From Cyclobacteriaceae bacterium (GTDB lineage: Bacteria > Bacteroidota > Bacteroidia > Cytophagales > Cyclobacteriaceae), in contig JANQKF010000025.1 of assembly GCA_028281285.1 (NCBI GenBank), forward strand, positions 53,394 to 117,393: 64,000 nt of DNA, given 5' to 3'. Positions 35,826-43,460 of the stretch are shown piece by piece; the stretch's first letter is position 1, and each line of letters opens with the position of its first letter. A model generated the notes under the pieces. The model was not told the DNA's origin. It saw only the letters and a list, made by a program, of their open reading frames with translations, and ran no database searches. A program made the translations under genes and the position numbers.

Positions 35826-36017
35826 TGTTGTGTTTGTTGAATTTTACTCAAGGTAAATTCTCATCAATACGCGCGAAATTCATTTGCCAGCGATACCGGA
35901 ATAAACAAACTTTAAGCCGGTAATATCAGGTTAAGCCCTTCTAAAATTGATTGCCCATTTCAACCATCAAATCTCTGGTCTGATTTGTGGGTTTCCCGGC
36001 TTCAATGTCAAAGCGGA

Positions 36018-36046
36018 TTGGTGTGTTAATTGAATTAATATCTTTG
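36018..36046 (+). promoter_or_regulatory. Weak promoter-like element before the kinase gene
   Basis: TATCTTTG at 36039-36046 fits the Bacteroidota -7 pattern TAnnTTTG, and TTGG at 36018-36021 is a poor -33 (spacing 17 rather than 19-21). The expected start point would be about at the ATG at 36053, which would make a leaderless message. Only a candidate. Confidence 0.25.
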
Positions 36047-36052
36047 AATCAG

Positions 36053-37090
36053 ATGAAGATCAAAGAAATTCATATCAGATGGGTAGGAATCCCGTTCCTT
36101 GCCTTGATCATGTCCATGGTTTATGGCCTTGAACAAAATGAGACATGGACACAGAAGTTCTTGGTGAGTCTGTTCTTTACGGCCTTGTTCTGGAATGGAG
36201 CCTTTCTGGTGTTTATGTACTTCAGAAGGCGCTATCCGTTGATTCGTCAAACTCCGAGACGATTGATTTTGACAATGCTTTGGTTGTCGCTATTCTTAAT
36301 AGTGGGTGATTTTGGTGGTTGCGTTGCATTAGGGATTAAATCAATTGATCAAATCACGCAGCCGGCTATCGTATTCGATCATACGCTGAAGAACTTTATG
36401 GCTGCAGGAACCATTGGTATACTCTACGAATGTGTTTATTTCTTCGAGCAATGGAAGCATACTATTCAGGTGAATGAATCTTTGAAGAACCAACAAATTC
36501 GTACACAGTTTGAAGTACTTCAAAATCAAATGAGTCCACACTTCCTTTTCAATAGTTTGAACACACTGACCGCTTTAATCCCCGAAGATTCGGATATAGC
36601 TGTGGAGTTCACTCAAAAACTCAGTGAGGTGTATCGGTATATCTTGCAGAATAAGGAGAAAGAGCTGGTTTCATTAAAGGACGAAATGGATTTCGTTGAA
36701 GCTTATGTTTTCCTACTCAAAATGAGATATCCTGAAAACCTCACCTTGAAAACATCCATCGATCAAGATTACTATGGTTTTTATATCGCCCCCCTGACCA
36801 TCCAAATGTTAGTGGAAAACGCGATTAAACATAATACAATCTCAAAAACCCACCCTCTTCACATTTCTATCTATGTCGAGAATGGTGAATCGGTTGTGGT
36901 TAAGAACAACCTACAAAAGAAGACCGTTATTGAGAAGTCTACTAAAACCGGATTGGCTAATATCCAAAAGCGGTATGAGTATCTGGGAGATAAGAAAATT
37001 GACATTATCACAACGGCTCATAATTTCATGGTAGCCGTTCCATTGATTGACGTGATTCACCATAAGGAAATAGAACTGATATCTGAATGA
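36053..37090 (+). CDS. LytS/YehU-type sensor histidine kinase
   Basis: About 345 residues from MKIKEIHIRWVGIPFLALIM. An upstream start adds 22 non-conserved residues. Four membrane helices span about residues 8-125, followed by a short coiled linker and a His_kinase domain with the phosphoacceptor region QNQMSPHFLFNSLNTLTALI. A truncated HATPase (LVENAIKHNTISKT, TKTGLANIQKRYEYLG) completes the enzyme. The kinase phosphorylates the LytTR-type regulator encoded by the next gene, which overlaps its stop by 4 bp (ATGA). The signal is unknown; the small N-terminal domain has almost no periplasmic loop, so a membrane or lipid-borne signal is likely. Confidence 0.9.
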   Translation: MKIKEIHIRWVGIPFLALIMSMVYGLEQNETWTQKFLVSLFFTALFWNGAFLVFMYFRRRYPLIRQTPRRLILTMLWLSLFLIVGDFGGCVALGIKSIDQITQPAIVFDHTLKNFMAAGTIGILYECVYFFEQWKHTIQVNESLKNQQIRTQFEVLQNQMSPHFLFNSLNTLTALIPEDSDIAVEFTQKLSEVYRYILQNKEKELVSLKDEMDFVEAYVFLLKMRYPENLTLKTSIDQDYYGFYIAPLTIQMLVENAIKHNTISKTHPLHISIYVENGESVVVKNNLQKKTVIEKSTKTGLANIQKRYEYLGDKKIDIITTAHNFMVAVPLIDVIHHKEIELISE

Positions 37091-37851
37091 GAGTTCTGAT
37101 CATTGAAGACGAGGCACCTGCTTTCAGAAGACTTCAGAAGATACTAGACGAAGTAAGACCCGGTATTGAGATAGTAGAAGTCATTGACAGTGTTGAAGAA
37201 TCGGTCAAATGGTTTAATAATCACAATCAACCTGATTTGATTTTCATGGATATCCAACTCAGTGATGGTATCAGTTTCGAAATTTTCGACCAGGTAGAAA
37301 TAGTAAAACCGGTGATCTTCACGACAGCCTTCGATGATTATATGCTCAAGGCTTTTAAGGTAAATAGCATTGATTATTTGTTAAAGCCAATAAAAACGGA
37401 GGAACTGGCTCTAAGTTTAGAAAAGTACGAGCAGATGTTGACCATGTTCAATAGAGGCCAATCCACAAATCTTAACGACCTGATTCAGCATATCCGACTT
37501 GATGATAAAAAGTATAAGAATCGCTTTTTGGTGAAGCAGGGAGATAAAATGCTTTCAGTTGAAACTAACGACATCGGATATTTTTATACCAGGAATGGTA
37601 TAGTTTATCTGGTTACTAACAGTGGTAAAAAACACTTGATTGACCATACGCTCGATGACCTCACTAATCTTCTTGACCCAGACGACTTTTTCAGGGCAAA
37701 TCGGCAGTATTTGATCCGCTTTTCTTTGATCCAAGGGGTTCATAAATATCATAAAGGAAAATTGTTGATCGAAACCACCGTGTTGACAGAAGATCAAATT
37801 ACGGTAAGCGAAGAAAAGAGTTCATCCTTCAAAAAGTGGCTGGGAATGTAG
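37087..37851 (+). CDS. LytTR response regulator
   Basis: A 254-residue regulator. Receiver domain about 1-120 (RVLIIEDEAPAFRRLQKILD, phosphoacceptor Asp in LIFMDIQLSDG, FTTAFDDYMLKAFKVNSIDY, LLKPIKTEEL) and LytTR DNA-binding domain about 150-252 (FLVKQGDKMLSVETNDIGYF, DLTNLLDPDDFFRANRQYLI). All key receiver residues (acidic pair, Asp, Thr, Lys) are present. It is the partner of the kinase encoded just upstream. LytTR proteins bind direct repeats upstream of targets; the divergent TonB receptor gene is the obvious candidate to test. Confidence 0.93.
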   Translation: MRVLIIEDEAPAFRRLQKILDEVRPGIEIVEVIDSVEESVKWFNNHNQPDLIFMDIQLSDGISFEIFDQVEIVKPVIFTTAFDDYMLKAFKVNSIDYLLKPIKTEELALSLEKYEQMLTMFNRGQSTNLNDLIQHIRLDDKKYKNRFLVKQGDKMLSVETNDIGYFYTRNGIVYLVTNSGKKHLIDHTLDDLTNLLDPDDFFRANRQYLIRFSLIQGVHKYHKGKLLIETTVLTEDQITVSEEKSSSFKKWLGM

Positions 37852-37852
37852 C

Positions 37853-38173
37853 TCAGGCGCAATTCACACATTTTTTAACATGAGGCATTAGCATGATCCG
37901 GCCTTCTGGAATTGGCTGTTTACACCTGATACAAATTCCAAAATCCTTCTCATCAATCTTGGATAATGCTTCTTCCAGTTTATGCTCTTTGTCCTGGGCT
38001 TGTCGCAGAGATGCTTCAACGACACTTTTGTTGTTTATGGCATCCATTCTACTGATGCGTCCAAGCGAATTTTCGGGAGAGATGGGTTTCGTTTGCTCCT
38101 CCAAATCCTCAATGTCCTTTTGGACTTTGGCGAGTTCCTCTTTGATTCGATGTCTGAGGTTTTCCTTATCCAT
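37853..38173 (-). CDS. DksA/TraR-type zinc-finger protein
   Basis: A 106-residue protein. A helical coiled N-terminus (LRHRIKEELAKVQKDIEDLE) is followed by the C4 zinc finger CIRCKQPIPEGRIMLMPHVK-KCVNC. The conserved aspartates of true DksA in the tip of the coiled coil cannot be confirmed, so this may be a TraR/DksA relative that binds RNA polymerase or only a structural homologue. It is encoded one base after the ABM-like gene, probably on the same transcript, and converges with the LytTR regulator, with a single base between the stops. Confidence 0.85.
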   Translation of the reverse strand: MDKENLRHRIKEELAKVQKDIEDLEEQTKPISPENSLGRISRMDAINNKSVVEASLRQAQDKEHKLEEALSKIDEKDFGICIRCKQPIPEGRIMLMPHVKKCVNCA

Positions 38174-38174
38174 G

Positions 38175-38543
38175 TTAATTTTTTTTGTTCTTTAAGAACA
38201 TGGCTGACTTGTCCGAATCAGGATCTTCTTTGAACCAAACATGTGCTTTTGATAGTGAAGGAATGGAATTGGCTTCGCGATGAGTGGAAAGTAGTCCTGA
38301 TGCCAATTCACTGGTTCTTTTTATGGCCTTCAGATGCGCTCCGGACCGAAAATAGGCCTTCATATCTTCCTCAGTCTGCCAAGTGGTGAATGACCAAAAG
38401 TATTTAAAGTCTTGGTTTCTAACTATCGCAGACATATTTCCATTGGCATTTTTGGCCTGTTTTAGCGCCTTTCCCGATAGTCTTAGAAATCGAGGCAGAA
38501 CCCATAACGATTTGAGGGTAAGACGATTAACAGCTACGATCAT
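38175..38543 (-). CDS. Antibiotic-biosynthesis-monooxygenase-like (ABM) protein
   Basis: A 122-residue cytoplasmic protein with a ferredoxin-like dimeric alpha/beta barrel pattern: MIVAVNRLTLKSLWVLPRFL, then FKYFWSFTTWQTEEDMKAYF, then SGAHLKAIKRTSELASGL. The W.T..DM..Y...G.H..A...... segment is the usual ABM/DUF3291-type signature. Such proteins are small oxygenases or stress-related barrels; no substrate can be named. The gene is followed by the DksA-type gene one base later. Confidence 0.7.
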   Translation of the reverse strand: MIVAVNRLTLKSLWVLPRFLRLSGKALKQAKNANGNMSAIVRNQDFKYFWSFTTWQTEEDMKAYFRSGAHLKAIKRTSELASGLLSTHREANSIPSLSKAHVWFKEDPDSDKSAMFLKNKKN

Positions 38544-38637
38544 TAGGCTTATTTTAATTTAATGTTATCTCAAGTTTACATTAATTAATTTCTGTTAACT
38601 TTGACATAATAATTCGGTTGAAAAAGGAATTATTAAG

Positions 38638-38656
38638 ACATGTAAATATTACATGT
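38638..38656. promoter_or_regulatory. 19-bp palindrome, candidate operator
   Basis: A perfect inverted repeat, ACATGTAA (38638-38645) and TTACATGT (38649-38656), around a 3-base centre. It contains ATGTA-N5-TACAT, the same half-sites and spacing as the palindrome before susC at 7843-7857. It lies about 110 bp upstream of the serine hydrolase gene. Confidence 0.5.
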
Positions 38657-38670
38657 TTTTGATTAGGAAG

Positions 38671-38694
38671 AAAGGGGGTTGCAGAGCCCCCTTT
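38671..38694 (+). terminator. Orphan intrinsic terminator in the leader of the serine hydrolase gene
   Basis: AAAGGGGG (38671-38678) and CCCCCTTT (38687-38694) form a perfect 8-bp stem with an 8-base loop followed by CGTTTT. It reads on the plus strand, but no plus-strand gene lies before it, so it ends a short RNA or attenuates the message of the gene at 38766. Confidence 0.7.
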
Positions 38695-38765
38695 CGTTTT
38701 ACCCTCTGTCAAACATCTCTTGTTATTTTTTGCCAAACTCCTTAAATCGGTCGAAAATTGACCTG

Positions 38766-39917
38766 ATGAAAAGACTATTCCTATCCACTCTATTGGTACT
38801 ATTTATAGCCGCTCCTTTGCTTGAGGCTCAGAATTACTTTCCTCCACGTGGGCAGTGGGAGACAAGAACCCCACAATCTTTGGGGCTAAATGCCACCAAG
38901 ATCACAGAAGCGGTACAATTTGCTGAAGCAAATGAGTATTCGGGATCTAAAGATCTGCGCGTTGCTATTCTTGAGGGATTTAGGAGAGAGCCCTTTCATA
39001 AGATACTTGGCCCCACTAAGAAACGAGGAGGGCCTGCTGGAATGATTATAAAGAATGGATACGTGGTAGCACAATGGGGAGAAGTAGATCGAGTAGATAT
39101 GACCTTCAGCGTTACCAAGAGTTACCTTTCTACAATGGCGGGCCTTGCAATTGATAATGGTCTGATCAGCAATGTGAAAGACAAAGTCGGTCAATACGTG
39201 TGGGATGGAACATTTGACGGAGCTCATAACTCCAAGATCGACTGGCATACTTTGTTAAATCAGTCCTCTGCTTGGCAGGGAGAGCTTTTTGGGATTAAAG
39301 ATTGGGGTGACCGACCTCCTAGAAACGGTGGGATTGATGACTGGAAGTTTACTAAACCGGTAGAGCCAGGTACAGTGATGGAATACAACGATGTGCGAGT
39401 GAATGTGTTGGCCTATTCTCTGCTTCATGTCTGGAGAAAGCCCTTACCACAAGTATTGAAAGAGAACATTATGGATCCGATAGGGGCCTCAACTACCTGG
39501 AGATGGTTCGGCTATAATGATGCTTGGGTTACGATTGATGGTATCAAAATGAAGTCGGTCACTGGTGGTGGTCATTCAGGAGGTGGTGTGTTTATTAGTG
39601 CTGCCGACCATGCCCGATTCGGACTACTCTTTCTCAATGAAGGAAATTGGAATGGGCAACAGTTGATTTCTAAAGACTGGGTTGATGCTGTTCAGGTATC
39701 ATCGGAGGCCAATGCGAGCTATGGTTATATGTGGTGGCTAAATAGAGGTAGAAGAAAATGGCAAGGTGTTGATGACGAATCGATATACTATGCGGCTGGC
39801 TTTGGAGGAAATTACATTGTAGTGGACAAAGCCAACAACATGGTAATCGTAACACGATGGTTGCAACCCAATAAGTTGGGTGAATTCATGAAGATTGTCA
39901 CAGAAGCCACCAATTAA
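38766..39917 (+). CDS. Secreted serine hydrolase, class C beta-lactamase fold
   Basis: About 383 residues. I start at MKRLFLSTLLVLFIAAPLLE, which gives a signal peptide (cleaved after LLEAQ); an upstream start would run through the leader hairpin. The catalytic motif is S115-V-T-K118 in MTFSVTKSYLSTMAGLA. Tyr-x-Asn is represented by the MEYNDVRVNVLAYSLL segment, and GGHSGGGVFISAADHARFGL is the third box region. These proteins are mainly esterases or D-amino-acid peptidases rather than antibiotic-resistance enzymes. Expression may be set by the palindrome and terminator-like hairpin in its leader. Confidence 0.88.
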   Translation: MKRLFLSTLLVLFIAAPLLEAQNYFPPRGQWETRTPQSLGLNATKITEAVQFAEANEYSGSKDLRVAILEGFRREPFHKILGPTKKRGGPAGMIIKNGYVVAQWGEVDRVDMTFSVTKSYLSTMAGLAIDNGLISNVKDKVGQYVWDGTFDGAHNSKIDWHTLLNQSSAWQGELFGIKDWGDRPPRNGGIDDWKFTKPVEPGTVMEYNDVRVNVLAYSLLHVWRKPLPQVLKENIMDPIGASTTWRWFGYNDAWVTIDGIKMKSVTGGGHSGGGVFISAADHARFGLLFLNEGNWNGQQLISKDWVDAVQVSSEANASYGYMWWLNRGRRKWQGVDDESIYYAAGFGGNYIVVDKANNMVIVTRWLQPNKLGEFMKIVTEATN

Positions 39918-39941
39918 TCGAATACTCTGACCATCGACCTT

Positions 39942-40000
39942 GCTTGTGAATCACAAGCCGAGTTACCATATTGGGTAATAGCATTTTGAAGTTATTACCC
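39942..40000 (+). promoter_or_regulatory. Stacked and competing inverted repeats before the AraC gene
   Basis: Three paired elements lie here: GCTTGTGA (39942-39949) with TCACAAGC (39951-39958); TTACC (39963-39967) with GGTAA (39974-39978); and GGGTAATA (39973-39980) with TATTACCC (39993-40000). The last two share the GGTAA arm, so they cannot form together. The final hairpin ends one base before the TTG start codon. This may be a switch on translation or a set of operator sites. Confidence 0.5.
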
Positions 40001-40001
40001 A

Positions 40002-41057
40002 TTGACATTCACTGTTCAAGAAATTGCTCTTCTCTTCATCGGATTCCAGAGTCTGATGTTTGCCATTATTCTGGTTTCATCTCGCAGCCCTAAACGCGTG
40101 GCAAATTCGTTTCTGGCTTCGCTACTTTTTGTCCTTTGCTTTCAGATGGTGGTGATTTTGATGGAGCGACTCGTTTGGGATTTTGAAACGGTCAGCCCAT
40201 ATCTCTGCCTATTCGGTTTTGCTTATGGGCCCCTGCTTTATTTGTATACTAAAGCTCTGATTTATGAGGATCTTAAAATCTCCACCTCAACTGCTTATCA
40301 CGGTATCCCGCTCGGTGTAATGACGATCTCTTCATTGATAGGATTTAGTCTATGCCCTAAGTTCGGATCTTTGCTCTACGTCAGTTTGATTGCCTACAGT
40401 GCTGTGTCAATTCGGGACATAATCAAATACAGAAAAGTGGTCAAACAAACTCAATCCACCATTTCTGAAATGAACCTTTCCTGGCTCCAATGGACGCTTA
40501 TTCTATTCACGGTGACTTTTTTGGTGGATATTTATCAGCATTTCTACCAAGATATTGATGTAATTCCAGGAGTTTCTTTGGTCAATCTTTCACTGTTGGT
40601 CTTGATCAATGGAATGTTCTATAAAGGGCTGAAACAACCCATGATTTTTCAAGGCATTACTACCGAGGACGAGAGAATAGCTATACGACTTGAAACCGAT
40701 CCTGAAGATCAAGAATTGATCAAAGCACAACTTGAATCTATTCAAACATACATGCAGACAGAAGAACCTTTCAAGGACTCTGGGCTAACATTGAATGAAT
40801 TGGCAAAACAAATCGATTTACCTCCGAGGCGATTGTCCAATCTTATCAATAGGTATCTCAGGCAGAATTTCATCGACTTTATTAACACGTACAGAATTGA
40901 CCTGGCCAAGGAACGATTGCTAAATCCAACCGACCCTAAGGAGACTATTTTAGAGGTTATGTACGAGGTTGGCTTCAACTCTAAATCTTCCTTCAACACA
41001 CTCTTTAGACAGAAGACAGGACAGACTCCAACGGCATTCAAAAAGAGTGTGAGATAA
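40002..41057 (+). CDS. Membrane-anchored AraC family regulator
   Basis: A 351-residue protein that begins at a TTG: no in-frame ATG exists before codon 19, and the first membrane helix (EIALLFIGFQSLMFAIILVS) would be damaged by starting there. About six to seven helices (residues 7-215) form the N-terminal sensor, followed by an AraC-type double helix-turn-helix (about 255-350: LTLNELAKQIDLPPRRLSNL and ILEVMYEVGFNSKSSFNTLF, then RQKTGQTPTAFKKS). This is a common Bacteroidota architecture in which a membrane signal is passed to DNA without a kinase. It may control the thioredoxin-family gene downstream. Confidence 0.9.
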   Translation: MTFTVQEIALLFIGFQSLMFAIILVSSRSPKRVANSFLASLLFVLCFQMVVILMERLVWDFETVSPYLCLFGFAYGPLLYLYTKALIYEDLKISTSTAYHGIPLGVMTISSLIGFSLCPKFGSLLYVSLIAYSAVSIRDIIKYRKVVKQTQSTISEMNLSWLQWTLILFTVTFLVDIYQHFYQDIDVIPGVSLVNLSLLVLINGMFYKGLKQPMIFQGITTEDERIAIRLETDPEDQELIKAQLESIQTYMQTEEPFKDSGLTLNELAKQIDLPPRRLSNLINRYLRQNFIDFINTYRIDLAKERLLNPTDPKETILEVMYEVGFNSKSSFNTLFRQKTGQTPTAFKKSVR

Positions 41058-41068
41058 GCCCCTCAACT

Positions 41069-41100
41069 AGTTCGAATTTGTGATTTCATTTATTCGAACT
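41069..41100 (+). terminator. Inverted repeat after the AraC gene
   Basis: AGTTCGAAT (41069-41077) and ATTCGAACT (41092-41100) match perfectly around a 14-base loop. They lie 12 bp after the AraC stop and are followed by a T-rich tract, so a terminator is likely. An operator for the next gene is the alternative. Confidence 0.5.
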
Positions 41101-41196
41101 GATTTCTTCAACTTTTTAAGGTTGGATCACACGTTTCCGAACGACTCGATTAAAGTCCTCACTTTTCTTTGTGGGATAAACTCAAAATAAAAGGAA

Positions 41197-42276
41197 ATGA
41201 AAAAGCTAATGGTGATCACACTCGCAATATTGTTTGTTGAAGTGAGTGTAGTGGGTCAGAAAATCAAGATCAAGGGTCAGGTTTCAAAGGATATTCAATC
41301 TGTTACACTAAAGAGCTTCAATGGCAGGCTTCTCGAATTTGAAGAAGTGGCTAAAGTGGTGGTTAATGATGGGGTTTATTCCATCAGAACGGAGGTAAAT
41401 CGACCTAATTTATATCATCTCGATTTTTCCGGGAAAAAGACGGTAGTCTTATCAATTACCCGTGAAAAGGAAATAAGGGTTGATTTAGCCGGAGGGGAAG
41501 TGAATATTAAAGGTTCGGCAGAAAGCATTGCCCTGCAAAATTTTGAAAAGGAAAATGGAGCCCTTCAGGCGAAGCATTTTGCCCAATTAAAGAAGGATGC
41601 TGATGCTGCTATGGCTTCTGGAGATAAAGAAGCCATGCAAAAGATTCAACAACGTTCCGCCCAAGCAATTCAAAATTTCCTTCCTGAACTCAGGCAATGG
41701 ATAATTGATAAAGGAGTCGGGCCAGCTGGTTATTTGGCCATTGAATACTCTGATTTCAATAAGGAACTCGAATTCATTGAAAGCCAACTCAAAGAATTTG
41801 AAAAGGAGATTCCAGATAGTGAACTGACAAAGGCTTTAGCACTGAGGGTCTATCGATCGAAGGTAGTTTCTATAGGAAAGGTGCCTCCCGCAATTGAAGC
41901 CAATGATCGGGAAGGCGAGCCATTTGACCTTGACCAATATAAAGGTAAGGTGTTATTGGTCGACTTTTGGGCGGCATGGTGTAGAGCATGTCGAATTGAG
42001 AATCCGCAGTTTGTTGAATTGTATGAGAAATTTAACACTCAAGGGTTTGAAGTTGTCAGTATTTCACAAGACAAGACTAAGGAAACCTGGGACAAAGCAA
42101 TTGCTAAAGATGGTGTTGGTATTTGGCGTCATATCTGGGATAAGGAGCAAACAATCACCGATTTATACGGAGTTGGTTCTTTACCTCAGAACGTGGTATT
42201 AGGGCGAGATGGTAAGATAATAGCTAAGAATGTGAATGCTGAAAAACTTCAGGAACTTCTAGAGAAAGCACTTTGA
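41197..42276 (+). CDS. TlpA-like thioredoxin-family protein
   Basis: A 359-residue exported protein (signal peptide cleaved after VVGQ, about residue 21). Residues about 22-230 are an N-terminal domain typical of Bacteroidota TlpA-like proteins (DUF4369-like start: IKIKGQVSKDIQSVTLKSFN). Residues about 232-359 are a thioredoxin-fold domain with a redox-active pair C262-R-A-C265 in WAAWCRACRIENPQFVELYE, then GVGSLPQNVVLGRDGKI (cis-Pro loop). Such proteins reduce disulfides or move electrons in the periplasm. It is monocistronic: a strong terminator follows its stop. Confidence 0.9.
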   Translation: MKKLMVITLAILFVEVSVVGQKIKIKGQVSKDIQSVTLKSFNGRLLEFEEVAKVVVNDGVYSIRTEVNRPNLYHLDFSGKKTVVLSITREKEIRVDLAGGEVNIKGSAESIALQNFEKENGALQAKHFAQLKKDADAAMASGDKEAMQKIQQRSAQAIQNFLPELRQWIIDKGVGPAGYLAIEYSDFNKELEFIESQLKEFEKEIPDSELTKALALRVYRSKVVSIGKVPPAIEANDREGEPFDLDQYKGKVLLVDFWAAWCRACRIENPQFVELYEKFNTQGFEVVSISQDKTKETWDKAIAKDGVGIWRHIWDKEQTITDLYGVGSLPQNVVLGRDGKIIAKNVNAEKLQELLEKAL

Positions 42277-42286
42277 AATTGATGAT

Positions 42287-42304
42287 GGGGGATTCTGATC
42301 CCCC
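42287..42304 (+). terminator. Terminator of the thioredoxin-family gene
   Basis: GGGGGAT (42287-42293) and ATCCCCC (42298-42304) form a perfect 7-bp stem with a 4-base loop, followed at once by TTTT. It lies 10 bp after the stop codon. Confidence 0.9.
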
Positions 42305-42368
42305 TTTTAATTATAAGAGTAGCCCAATACTTCGATATAGGGAGAGCTCTCGATTTTTCGGGTAAAGC

Positions 42369-43313
42369 TTAGCTCCTTAATCTGTAGAGACTTCCATGGT
42401 TTCCTGACATGTCCAAATAAGTCATTTGTCGGGCATCATATTTAGCCTTGATTTCTTTGCTTTGTTTCTTAGTCAAAGGAATGCTTTGAACTTCTTCCAA
42501 GTCCGGGTTAGTAATAACTATGCGTTTTCCGGCTTCATATGAAAGTGTATTATCTCCAAGCTCTGTAGGTACACCATAATCTGTCCAATTAATTACCGTG
42601 GCCAGTTGATTAGCTCGCTGCTCTGCGCTGATAATCCATTCAAATCCCATATAAAAATCTTCTTCAATCCAGACTTTTTTGGAATCAAATTCAAATTTGA
42701 CAATCCCTTTTTTCACGCTTGATTCCACGATGAAAGATTCTTCGATCAATCGGTCTCCAGGTTCTCCAACTTCATTAATCAAATAGAAATTGAACCTGAT
42801 TTTAAACTTGGGTACATTATTATTGCCGATTCTCAAATTGACTTGGCTAAGTTCGTAAAGTCCTTCTTCTACATTGACTTTTGTGAACATTTCAGTGCCA
42901 CCTCCACCATCTCCGAACCATGTATGACCGCCACCTTTTCTTTTCTCTGTTTTAAAGATGGTGACTTCTTTTTTCTTCTTGTTTGAAACAACAACTTCAT
43001 TGAGTACCGTTACCTTTTCATCCAGCCGAATAACCAAACGTTCGTTCAGGTTGATATTACCCAGGTTCACTGAAGATTCACTATAACCTATGGCTGATAT
43101 TTTCAGGTCGGTTGTGGTTAGGTGCCCAGGAATTGAAAGTGCGAATGTGCCATCCTCAAAACTCGCGGTCCCTACATTTTCTCCGGGAATACCAATATGG
43201 GCATAGGGGATGGGTAAGTTTTGATTATTGACGATTTGGCCTTTAAGCAGAGTTTGAGAAAGACTAACATATGAAGTCAAAATGAATGTCAGTCCGACAA
43301 AGAAGAATCTCAT
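42369..43313 (-). CDS. Secreted carboxypeptidase-regulatory-like domain protein
   Basis: About 314 residues from MRFFFVGLTFILTSYVSLSQ, which gives a clean signal peptide; an upstream start adds 24 non-conserved residues. Residues about 20-110 are a carboxypeptidase-D regulatory-like domain (LLKGQIVNNQNLPIPYAHIG, FEDGTFALSIPGHL) that in TonB receptors precedes the plug, but here no barrel follows. The rest (about 120-314) is a beta-rich region of unknown type (GGGHTWFGDGGGGTEMFTKV, VWIEEDFYMGFEWI). This layout is seen in many Bacteroidota envelope proteins; role unknown. Confidence 0.82.
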   Translation of the reverse strand: MRFFFVGLTFILTSYVSLSQTLLKGQIVNNQNLPIPYAHIGIPGENVGTASFEDGTFALSIPGHLTTTDLKISAIGYSESSVNLGNINLNERLVIRLDEKVTVLNEVVVSNKKKKEVTIFKTEKRKGGGHTWFGDGGGGTEMFTKVNVEEGLYELSQVNLRIGNNNVPKFKIRFNFYLINEVGEPGDRLIEESFIVESSVKKGIVKFEFDSKKVWIEEDFYMGFEWIISAEQRANQLATVINWTDYGVPTELGDNTLSYEAGKRIVITNPDLEEVQSIPLTKKQSKEIKAKYDARQMTYLDMSGNHGSLYRLRS

Positions 43314-43403
43314 TGGTTTGATGGTTTGCCGGATAGATGCATCAACCCTTGGACTGGTTGCTTCTCTGCGGTAAGTAAAGGACAAAGTGCAGTAAATAAA
43401 AAG

Positions 43404-43441
43404 GCCGACCTACTCAGGATTATCCTTTGTCGGTCGACCTA
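43404..43441 (-). terminator. Terminator of the PepSY-like repeat lipoprotein gene
   Basis: Read on the minus strand, CCGAC and GTCGG arms enclose an inner AGGAT/ATCCT stem, followed by CCTTTTTATTT. It lies 20 bp after the stop codon at 43461. Confidence 0.65.
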
Positions 43442-43460
43442 GCGGTGTGATGTGCTTTAT

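Noticed and set aside
38600..38630. A TTGACA-like -35 box before the orphan terminator
   Set aside because: No matching -10 or Bacteroidota -7 element lies at the right distance.
39942..39958. A possible CRP/FNR-type site (TGTGA/TCACA)
   Set aside because: The half-sites are separated by one base, whereas CRP sites need six, and this phylum lacks a classical CRP regulon.
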